Positions 1 through 6,125 of a stretch of 10,683 nt of DNA are shown here, piece after piece. Source of the stretch: JBGPYB01 sp041493035 (GTDB taxonomy: Bacteria; Acidobacteriota; Vicinamibacteria; Fen-336). Every line of letters starts with the position of its first letter. Position 1 is the stretch's first letter. The notes below the pieces were generated by a model. It was not told the origin of the DNA and ran no database searches. It saw nothing but the letters and a program-made list of their open reading frames with translations. Location of the stretch: the NCBI GenBank assembly GCA_041493035.1, contig JBGPYB010000157.1, positions 1 through 10,683 of the forward strand, read 5' to 3'. The position numbers and the translations under genes were made by a program.

Positions 1-8
1 AGGTGGAC

Positions 9-593
9 ATGATTCGCAGCAAGATCGGCGAGATCAGCGGGGGAGCGGTTCGTTTACTCCAGGGAATTCTGGCCGTGGGCCTCGCGAGCGGCCCTGTCCT
101 GGCCGACGCCCCAGCGCCCGGAACCCCGGCCGAAGTCGTGGCAACTTACAGTACGCTCGCCGACGGCATTCTGGCGCTGAAGAGGACCGAGGAGAACCTC
201 TGCCGCTCGATCCTTGCCGCGACCGCCGCCCATGCCCACGTCGCCCTCGGCCGAGCCCAGAAGGCACTCGCCGCGGGAGACGCCAAAGCCGCGCAGACGG
301 CCATCGAGGCGGTGGCCGCCGACGTCGCCCAGCTCGGGACCGAAGGGGACAACGCCGTGGGCGCCATCCGCAAGCGGCTCATCGAGGCCGGCCAGCACCA
401 CAACTCGGCGGGCGAAGCCCAGGGGATCTTCGACGAGGGCTTCGTCATCGTCACGCGTGCCGCCAAGGCCAAGCTGCTGGAGTCGTCCCGCTCGTTCGCG
501 CAGCTTGCCCACGCTCCGAAGGCCGAGGCCCTCGACGCGGAGTGGAAGAAGGTTGAGACCGTCGTCTCGGAGTTGCTGAAGCCCGGCAGGTGA
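9..593 (+). CDS. Small exported all-helical protein of unknown family
   Basis: I do not recognise the family. The product (194 residues from ATG 9; an in-frame GTG at 3 would add two, and the true start could even lie left of the window) begins with a basic stretch, a hydrophobic core (LLQGILAVGLASG) and an Ala-x-Ala-like signal peptidase site near VLADA/PAP, so it should be exported. The mature part is Ala-, Glu- and Lys-rich, has almost no predicted beta strand, and reads as four or five amphipathic helices with one cysteine in the first of them. No haem motif (CxxCH) or lipobox is present. Its stop overlaps the start of the next gene (GTGA at 590-593), so the two are almost certainly translated together, and a role as helper or partner of the following propeller protein is an inference from that. 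The gene is real by codon bias and coupling; its function is unknown. Confidence 0.75.
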   Translation: MIRSKIGEISGGAVRLLQGILAVGLASGPVLADAPAPGTPAEVVATYSTLADGILALKRTEENLCRSILAATAAHAHVALGRAQKALAAGDAKAAQTAIEAVAADVAQLGTEGDNAVGAIRKRLIEAGQHHNSAGEAQGIFDEGFVIVTRAAKAKLLESSRSFAQLAHAPKAEALDAEWKKVETVVSELLKPGR

Positions 594-2320
594 AAGGCCT
601 TCCGGCCCAGGGCCGCTCGTTGCGCTCCGGGACCGTCGCCCTCGGCTGCGCGGCAGCGGCTCTTTCCGTCGCCCTGGCAGCCCACGTCGCCCTGGCTTCG
701 GGCCAGACCGCCCCCGCGTTCCGCTTCACCGACGTCGCGGCGAAAGCAGGCCTGACGCAGGTTACCTCCTTCGGTCGGCCCGGTAAGGATCACCTCCTCG
801 ATTCGGTCGGTGCGGGCGTCGCGTTCCTCGACTACGACCGCGACGGCGTCCTGGATGTCTACATCGTCAACGGATGGAGGCTCGATGGATCCGTCGTGCT
901 CGAAAAAGGAAAGAACGCCCTATACAAGGGGCTCTCCGACGGGACGTTCCGCGACGTCACCGACGAGGCCGGCGTCGGCGGCGAGGGGCAATGGGGCTCC
1001 GGCGCCTTCGTGGCCGACTACGACGGCGACGGCTGGCCCGACATCCTGGTCACCAACTTCGGCCCGAACGTTCTCTACCGCAACCTTGGGAACGGGCGCT
1101 TCCAGAACGTGGCTCGGGAAGCGGGCATCGAGGCCCCGGGTTGGAACACGGGTGCTTCCTTCTTCGATGCCGATGGCGACGGCCATCTCGATCTCTATAT
1201 CGCCTCCTACATCGACGCCACGCTCCAGGACGTCCTCGGTGCCAAGCCCACGCTGAACTGGCGCGGGCTCGAAACCGTGGCCTTCGGGCCGTTCGGTCTC
1301 AAGGGCGCGCGGGATCACTTCTTCCGCTCCGTGGACGGCAAGCGGTTCGTCGACGCGACGGCCGAGGCGGGGATGGAGGACAAGGCCTTGGGCTTCGGCT
1401 TCGCCGTGCGCGCGGCCGACTACGACGGAGACGCCAAGGTCGATCTCTACGTCGCGAACGACTCCGACCCGAACTACCTCTATCGCAACGACGGCAAGGG
1501 GGTCTTCACCGAGGTGGCCACATGGGAAGGCTGCGCATTGGACGCCAACGGGGCCGCCCAGGCCAGCATGGGCCTGGCGGTGGGCGACGTGGACGGCGAC
1601 GGCGTCCTGGATCTCTTCACGACCAATTTCTCCGAAGACTTCGCCACCCTCTACCACGGCCTGGGGCACGGCCTGTTCGAGGACCTGTCGCGGGCGAGCG
1701 GAATCGGCCCCGCGACCTATCGGCCCCTCAAGTGGGGAACAGCTCTCGCCGATTTCGACAACGACGGCGACCTGGACCTGGTGATCGCCAACGGACATAT
1801 CTACCCGCAGATCGACCGGCACCCCGAAGTGATCGGGACGTACGCCCAGAGGAACACGATCATGGAGAACGTCACCGAAGCGGGACGTGTGACCTTCCGC
1901 GACGTGACCGACACCGCCGGTCCCGGCTTCGAGCCCAAGGCCGTCAGCCGAGGACTCGCCGTCGGCGACTTCGACAACGACGGGCGGCTCGACATCCTGA
2001 TCTCCCACGTCGACGGGCCGCCGTCCCTGCTCCACAACGAGACGCCGGGAGGCGCCTGGCTCACGATCGTCTGCGAGGACTCCCACGGCGCCACCAACCC
2101 CGTTGGCACGCAAGTGACGATCCAAGCTGGCGGGAAGAGGCAATGGCAGGACATCGCCGCGGGCGACTCCTTCCTCAGCACCCACGATCCGCGTCCGCAC
2201 TTCGGTCTCGGGCCGACCGAGACGGTCGACGAGGTCGACGTGAGATGGCCCGACGGAAGCCACTCTCTCCCCCGCAACGTGGCCGCACGGCAATTCTTGC
2301 GAGTTCGACAAGGAACTTGA
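590..2320 (+). CDS. Exported CRTAC1-like FG-GAP/VCBS propeller protein with C-terminal ASPIC/UnbV domain
   Basis: This 576-residue protein starts at a GTG that overlaps the previous stop (GTGA). Residues about 12-38 form a signal peptide ending near ALASG. Seven calcium-binding DxDxDG-type loops follow at about 80-89, 142-151, 193-201, 277-285, 333-341, 388-396 and 460-468, each with the LYRN or NG.F strands typical of FG-GAP/VCBS blades, which suggests a seven-bladed beta propeller. One loop (277-285, DYDGDAKVD) has Ala where Gly is usual. Residues about 505-572 match the ASPIC/UnbV domain, including GxxVT near the start, HFGLG at 537-541 and VRWPDGS at 551-557. The family is known from vertebrate cartilage acidic protein 1 and many bacterial secreted proteins whose molecular role is mostly unknown. 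The segment at about 223-239 (NWRGL..VAFGPFGLKG) resembles a family insert that usually carries a cysteine pair, but both cysteines are absent here. Family assignment is secure; function is not. Confidence 0.93.
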   Translation: MKGLPAQGRSLRSGTVALGCAAAALSVALAAHVALASGQTAPAFRFTDVAAKAGLTQVTSFGRPGKDHLLDSVGAGVAFLDYDRDGVLDVYIVNGWRLDGSVVLEKGKNALYKGLSDGTFRDVTDEAGVGGEGQWGSGAFVADYDGDGWPDILVTNFGPNVLYRNLGNGRFQNVAREAGIEAPGWNTGASFFDADGDGHLDLYIASYIDATLQDVLGAKPTLNWRGLETVAFGPFGLKGARDHFFRSVDGKRFVDATAEAGMEDKALGFGFAVRAADYDGDAKVDLYVANDSDPNYLYRNDGKGVFTEVATWEGCALDANGAAQASMGLAVGDVDGDGVLDLFTTNFSEDFATLYHGLGHGLFEDLSRASGIGPATYRPLKWGTALADFDNDGDLDLVIANGHIYPQIDRHPEVIGTYAQRNTIMENVTEAGRVTFRDVTDTAGPGFEPKAVSRGLAVGDFDNDGRLDILISHVDGPPSLLHNETPGGAWLTIVCEDSHGATNPVGTQVTIQAGGKRQWQDIAAGDSFLSTHDPRPHFGLGPTETVDEVDVRWPDGSHSLPRNVAARQFLRVRQGT

Positions 2321-2346
2321 TACTTCGAACCACGGGAGCCGCACGG

Positions 2347-2595
2347 ATGAAGCTGGGACGGACGGGAAAGAGCTTGGTGGGCCTTGGCGTGGCCGCGACC
2401 GCGTGCTCGGATCGGAACGTGCGCTTATTTCAGCGCGTCGAACCCGAGGAGGGACGTTGGACGAGGCCGCCTGGGGGCGCTACGGCGAGTTGTTGTCGCC
2501 GCTCTCCCAGGACCACATCACGCGCATTGTCACGCTGCTCGCTGAAGGGGTCGAGTCAAGCCTCGGTCTTGGGTTCCAGTCGCCTCGCGGGATAG
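2347..2595 (+). CDS. Doubtful short ORF, possibly frameshifted gene remnant
   Basis: An ATG at 2347 has a fair ribosome binding site (GGGAG at 2334-2338, 8 nt upstream) and begins MKLGRTGKSLVGLGVAATAC, which looks like a short signal sequence, perhaps of a lipoprotein with a weak lipobox (ATAC). Third-position G/C bias holds in this frame to about 2455 and then falls away. From about 2457 the frame one base earlier (-1) takes over the bias and reads LDEAAWGRYGELLSPL, a more protein-like sequence, preceded by GAGGAGG at 2446-2452 and a TTG at 2457. That second frame has no stop until 3668 and would run antisense through the next gene. This may be one small gene broken by a single-base change, two tiny ORFs, or chance. 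The first frame stops at 2595 and overlaps the end of the convergent gene by 40 nt. Confidence 0.22.
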   Translation: MKLGRTGKSLVGLGVAATACSDRNVRLFQRVEPEEGRWTRPPGGATASCCRRSPRTTSRALSRCSLKGSSQASVLGSSRLAG

Positions 2596-3464
2596 GGGCG
2601 CCAACCGAAGCGCTCGCGTTCGTCCATCCGCCGGCACCCCTCGAGAATCAGCGCCTCGAAGGCGCCCAGCGGCTTGCGTTCCTCGGGTTCCCCCGGAACG
2701 AAGTCGAATCGCCCGCGGGACCACGAGACGACGTCGACGACGGCTTCTTTGTCGCGCACGCCCGCGGTGCTGCTCGCGGCAACGATCTCTCCCTTGCGGA
2801 AGTAGACCTTGGTCGAGTTCCCTTCGGGAGACTCGAGGGTGCAGACGCCGCTGAGAGTTCCCTGATGGCACATCTGCAAAATGCCCGGGACCCCCACGAT
2901 CTCGATGCGACCGCCGAGCACGAAGCCGTCCTCTTCCAAGTTGCGCCTCGCCGCCTCATCGGCCGGCCGATGGGGTCCGCCGAGAACCTCCTCGACTCGG
3001 CCCAGGAGGCTCTCGGGAGTAAAGGGCTTGCGAAGAGAGGCCACGACACCGAAACGGCTTCCGTCGAGTCCTTGCCCCCCTTCCTTGCGAGCCTTCAGCA
3101 GGACGACGGGAAGCTGCGCACCCGCCGGAGCCACCTCGAGGGGCCGGAGGAGGGCGTAACCTTCGTCCACTCGCGCGAGGATCTCGGTCGGGTCGGGGTC
3201 GGCGCTTCGGCGCTCCCGGGCAGGGACAGCCTCGAGGACCGACGTCGAGAGATCGGCCAGCACCAGATCAGGGAGCATCTCGCGGGCCAGGCGGACCGCC
3301 ATCTCGGGATCGCCTGTGCAGACCACTCGATAGCCTCGCCCGCGCAGCAAGCCGTCGGCGAGGGCGCGGCTCCACGCGTCGTGGTCCAGCACCAGAAGCC
3401 GTCGCGATCCGCCTCCGGAACGGAGGCGCCGCTCGTAGGTGTCTCGCCCCGCAGCTTTGGACAA
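2556..3464 (-). CDS. Degenerate response-regulator receiver fused to a PATAN (DUF4388) domain
   Basis: The 302-residue cytoplasmic protein starts at TTG 3464. An in-frame TGA lies two codons upstream (3468-3470), GAGG (3472-3475) sits 7 nt away, and the next in-frame start falls inside the first beta strand, so TTG is the only sensible start. Residues about 21-163 have the receiver order: LLVLDHD (23-29), LVLAD with the expected phosphoacceptor D71, PVVLLKA (119-125) and LRKPF (144-148). Two conserved positions differ: the second acidic-pocket Asp is H28, and the switch Thr/Ser is K124. An unusually long insert (about 72-117) lies between strands three and four. Residues about 180-260 match PATAN/DUF4388, with GVPGILQMC, TLSGVCTL, KVYFRKGEIVAA and GRFDFVPG. 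PATAN domains are found in signalling proteins of deltaproteobacterial-type lineages and are thought to mediate protein interactions. Phosphorylation-independent signalling is an inference. No DNA-binding domain is present. Confidence 0.9.
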   Translation of the reverse strand: MSKAAGRDTYERRLRSGGGSRRLLVLDHDAWSRALADGLLRGRGYRVVCTGDPEMAVRLAREMLPDLVLADLSTSVLEAVPARERRSADPDPTEILARVDEGYALLRPLEVAPAGAQLPVVLLKARKEGGQGLDGSRFGVVASLRKPFTPESLLGRVEEVLGGPHRPADEAARRNLEEDGFVLGGRIEIVGVPGILQMCHQGTLSGVCTLESPEGNSTKVYFRKGEIVAASSTAGVRDKEAVVDVVSWSRGRFDFVPGEPEERKPLGAFEALILEGCRRMDERERFGWRPYPARRLEPKTEA

Positions 3465-3501
3465 GGGTCAACCTCGCTCGAATGGCACAACCGGTCAAAG
3501 C

Positions 3502-3601
3502 CTCGAGACCTTCGCCAGGATCTCAAGACCGAAAACTATGGAGGGACTGACAGAGTACTATGGCGGGACCTCCCTGGCAAGAGTTTTCGGCCGAGTTTTC
3601 G
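3502..3601. promoter_or_regulatory. Repeat-rich divergent control region
   Basis: The 197-nt spacer between the divergent receiver-PATAN and glycosyltransferase genes holds four sets of short repeats. ACTATGGAGGGAC (3535-3547) recurs as ACTATGGCGGGAC (3557-3569), 12 of 13 identical and 22 nt apart. CCGAAAACT (3529-3537) is matched inverted by AGTTTTCGG (3582-3590). GAGTTTTCG occurs directly at 3581-3589 and 3593-3601, 12 nt apart. CTCGAGACC (3502-3510) recurs as CTCAAGACC (3522-3530), 20 nt apart. Spacings near whole helical turns fit binding of a dimeric or tandem regulator. A -10-like TATAGT lies at 3630-3635 but has no clear -35 element. The regulatory role is inferred; the repeats are seen directly. 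Confidence 0.45.
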
Positions 3602-3661
3602 ACGCGGATCAGCCGACCGGTCCTCAGGGTATAGTCGACGTCCTGAAATGACGCGCGGAAC

Positions 3662-5275
3662 GTGGTGACGCCTCGCGCGGGAGGCGCGTTTTTCGCGATC
3701 GCCGCGACCGCCGCCCTCCTCCGATTCTGGGGGCTCAACTACGGCCTCCCCCATCCGGCCACGCGCCCCGACGAGGATCTCGTAGTGGGCAAGGCCCTCA
3801 AGATCTCGCTGGGACAGATGCGCGACCCGCGGGATTTCAACTACTCCCACTGGGTCTACTACATCCACGCCGGGGTACTGGCGGCCTATCGAGGCGTCGG
3901 ACACGCGCTGGGCTGGTATCCGGACACCCAGAGCTTCCTCGACGACTTGTCCCTCGGACACCCCTCCCTCCAGTACCGCATCTGCCGAGTCTCAGGCGCC
4001 CTCATGGGCGTCGCGACGGTACTGATTGCGGCCTGGGCGGCGTGGGAAGGGTATCGCCGGCGTTCGGTCGCCCTCCTCGCGGCCCTCCTGGTCGCGGTGA
4101 ATTTCCTCCACGCCCGCGATTCCCACTTCGCAACCGTTGACGTACCCATGACCCTGTTCGCCACCCTTGCTCTCGGCTTCGCCCTGCGAGCCAGCCGGAC
4201 GCAGATGCGGCGGGACTATGTGCTCAGTGGCATCTGCGCCGGCCTCGCGGCGTCGGCCAAATACAACGCGGTGACGATCGTGTTTGCCACGGCTGCTGCC
4301 ACGCTCCCGCCCCTCTGCCGCGGCACTCCCGACGAGCGGCGCCACGCCGGCGTGTCGCTCGTGCTGGCCGCGGTCGCCACGATTTGCGCCTTTGCCCTGA
4401 CGTCTCCCTACTGCGTGCTCCGCCTCCCGGATTTCCTGGCGGGGGTCGCCGTGCAGCGGCGGGAGCTCTTCGACGGGGCCGGAGAGGCCGCGTGGCGCGT
4501 CCATCTCCGCCTCACGCTGCCGGGGGCTTTCGGCATGGTCGGCTTCACGGTCGCCGTCTTCGGAATGATCCGCACACTATGGTTGCGACGCCCGGCCGAT
4601 CTCGTCATTCTCGCGTTCGTGGTCCCGACCTTTGCGAGCCTCGCTGGAATCACCTGGGTTCAAGCCCGATACATGATCCCGCTCGTCCCAGCCCTCGCCA
4701 TTCTGGCGGCGGAGGTGACGGCCGCCTTGCTGCCGTCGAGCCCGGTGTGGCTCGCCGGCGCCGCCCTCGCCCTGGCACTCCAACCGCTTCGCAGCACCAT
4801 CGCCTTCGATCGCCTCGCCGCGCGCGAAGACACGCGGCTGCAAGCTGCAAGTTGGATCGACGAGCACATTCCCGCGGGCGCGCGCATCGCCGCCTGCGAG
4901 GGCTACGGCGCCCCGGCCATCAACGCCGATGAGCGCCGGCCGCCGGCGTTCGAACCACTCAAGATTCACTGCTCGGTCGAGGCCATCCAAGACAAAGGTG
5001 CGCGCTACGTGGTCACACACACCCATCCGGATATTCCGTTCTTCAGGCCCTCGGGCAGGGTCCTGCGTTGGCTGCGAGCCCACGCCGAGCCGCTCGCCGT
5101 ATTCGACCCTGTCGGAAATGCAAAAGGGATGCAGCACTGCTTCTTCCAGGGTGACGCCTTCTATCTTCCCTACTGTCGTTTCGAGAGCGTCGAGCGGGGC
5201 GGCCCCGCCGTGACGGTCTGGGATCTCGGCCTGCCTTCGCCACCGCCGGAGGAGCGCCGCCCGCGCCTTCCCTGA
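3662..5275 (+). CDS. GT39/ArnT-PMT-type membrane glycosyltransferase (GT-C fold)
   Basis: The 537-residue protein has about ten or eleven membrane helices in its first 380 residues and a soluble C-terminal part (about 385-537) that should face the periplasm. Family marks are the acidic motif RPDED (35-39) in the first external loop, where GT-C enzymes keep a catalytic Asp-Glu; HARDSHFATVD (150-160); GLAASAKYNA (194-203); and RYMIPLVPALAIL (336-348). Such enzymes move a sugar from a polyprenyl-phosphate carrier onto lipid, protein or glycan on the outer face of the inner membrane; substrate and acceptor cannot be read from the sequence. After TRLQAASWIDEHIPAGARI (391-409) the C-terminal region contains six cysteines (411, 437, 493, 505 among others upstream) that could pair. 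GTG 3662 and GTG 3665 are both possible starts, and no strong ribosome binding site separates them. A secreted protein of unknown family follows 51 nt later. Confidence 0.88.
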   Translation: MVTPRAGGAFFAIAATAALLRFWGLNYGLPHPATRPDEDLVVGKALKISLGQMRDPRDFNYSHWVYYIHAGVLAAYRGVGHALGWYPDTQSFLDDLSLGHPSLQYRICRVSGALMGVATVLIAAWAAWEGYRRRSVALLAALLVAVNFLHARDSHFATVDVPMTLFATLALGFALRASRTQMRRDYVLSGICAGLAASAKYNAVTIVFATAAATLPPLCRGTPDERRHAGVSLVLAAVATICAFALTSPYCVLRLPDFLAGVAVQRRELFDGAGEAAWRVHLRLTLPGAFGMVGFTVAVFGMIRTLWLRRPADLVILAFVVPTFASLAGITWVQARYMIPLVPALAILAAEVTAALLPSSPVWLAGAALALALQPLRSTIAFDRLAAREDTRLQAASWIDEHIPAGARIAACEGYGAPAINADERRPPAFEPLKIHCSVEAIQDKGARYVVTHTHPDIPFFRPSGRVLRWLRAHAEPLAVFDPVGNAKGMQHCFFQGDAFYLPYCRFESVERGGPAVTVWDLGLPSPPPEERRPRLP

Positions 5276-5326
5276 GACTCTGCGCGTCCCGATTGCGTCC
5301 AAAGAAATGGCCGGAAGGCGCCCCAG

Positions 5327-5902
5327 ATGATCCCCCGACTCGGTTGGTCGGCGCCTGCGTTGCTGTTGTTGTCCGCTCTCTCCCTCGCCCCTCGGGCGGA
5401 CAGCGAGGACGCGCCCCCGACGACGCTTCCGGCGCAACCGATCCGCGCCTCGGTCGACCGCGTCGTCGAGAAGATGGAGCGAGACCGCAACGAGCCCTGC
5501 CACAAGGCAGCCGACGCGGGCGTGCCCTGCTATCCGACATCCACCGCGGCCAACGGTCCCGTCTACTCGGTTCGCGACTCTCTGGGGGTCGGTCCTGAAG
5601 CAAGTCGCAGTCCGATCGTACCCGGCGGCATCACGCTGGACCCCGTGTGCCTCGCGAAGTCAGCGGTCAAGGCCTTGAAGGGGAAGAACGACGTCTACTA
5701 CCTCTATCGCGTGCGGCTCCCCCAGGGTGAGCACGTCGAGATGCGAGAGCAGCGCCTGGACCCGACGGCATACCAGGGGAACGTCGAATTCCTCGGCCGG
5801 GTCTCCGGCGAGTGCGAGGCCCTCGCCGCCTATCGCAAGGAAGAGCGCCAAACGCCTCCCGCCGGGAACAAGGCGGAGACCGCGGGCCCGCCGGCTCGCT
5901 GA
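5327..5902 (+). CDS. Small exported four-cysteine protein of unknown family
   Basis: I do not recognise this 191-residue product. ATG 5327 is preceded by GGAAGG (5313-5318) with 8-nt spacing. Residues 1 to about 24 form a signal peptide (hydrophobic core ALLLLSALSLA), with likely cleavage near PRADS/ED. The mature protein holds exactly four cysteines: C58 and C68 in EPCHKAADAGVPC, C108 in DPVC and C163 in GEC. This even number fits two disulfides in an oxidising compartment. The region 101-165 (GITLDPVC..., DVYYLYRVRL, GNVEFLGRVSGEC) looks like a compact alpha/beta domain; the last 20 residues are a polar, Pro-rich tail. It lies 51 nt after the glycosyltransferase gene and is probably on the same transcript, so it may be an acceptor or accessory of that enzyme, but this is inferred from position only. 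Confidence 0.72.
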   Translation: MIPRLGWSAPALLLLSALSLAPRADSEDAPPTTLPAQPIRASVDRVVEKMERDRNEPCHKAADAGVPCYPTSTAANGPVYSVRDSLGVGPEASRSPIVPGGITLDPVCLAKSAVKALKGKNDVYYLYRVRLPQGEHVEMREQRLDPTAYQGNVEFLGRVSGECEALAAYRKEERQTPPAGNKAETAGPPAR

Positions 5903-5976
5903 TCGTTAGCTGCTAGCGCAGGGCCGCGGAGCGTGTCAAGCCAAATCGGGCTTAACTCTGTCGTCGATACGTGATC

Positions 5977-6006
5977 TTGACGATCGCTCCGGAACGGGGG
6001 TAGGGT
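5977..6006 (+). promoter_or_regulatory. Sigma70-like promoter ahead of the second CRTAC1-like gene
   Basis: TTGACG (5977-5982) and TAGGGT (6001-6006) are separated by 18 nt. This fits the TTGAC - 17/18 - TAnnnT pattern seen in housekeeping promoters of high-GC bacteria. It lies in the 157-nt spacer after the four-cysteine gene, with predicted transcription start near 6013, giving a leader of about 50 to 110 nt depending on the start codon used. It suggests that the second propeller-TPR pair is transcribed independently of the genes upstream. Confidence 0.45.
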
Positions 6007-6125
6007 GGCAGCGCCGACGTAGGCACGCGCGGCGGCTGTGGCCTGCGCCGGGGCATCCTGTGGAGCGCGGTCACTTCTCGATAACGCGTGGGCAGTTCTG
6101 CTCCTGGGGTTCAACCCGGGGGCGG

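Noticed and set aside
920..2344. 474-residue minus-strand open frame opposite the first propeller
   Set aside because: It is composed of the reverse image of Asp-Gly-Asp calcium repeats (runs of Val, Glu and Ile). The plus frame has full family motifs and a signal peptide.
3630..3635. TATAGT as the -10 element of a glycosyltransferase promoter
   Set aside because: No -35 match is present at 16-18 nt upstream and there is no extended -10, so it is mentioned only as part of the control region.
2403..3668. 421-residue plus-strand open frame across the receiver-PATAN gene
   Set aside because: The opposite strand has clear receiver and PATAN motifs, and most of this frame is its shadow. Only the first 100-150 nt show independent coding bias, and that part is treated separately.
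5938..5953. AAGCC/GGCTT hairpin after the four-cysteine gene
   Set aside because: It is a five-base-pair stem with a 6-nt loop and no T-run, expected by chance in DNA of this composition.
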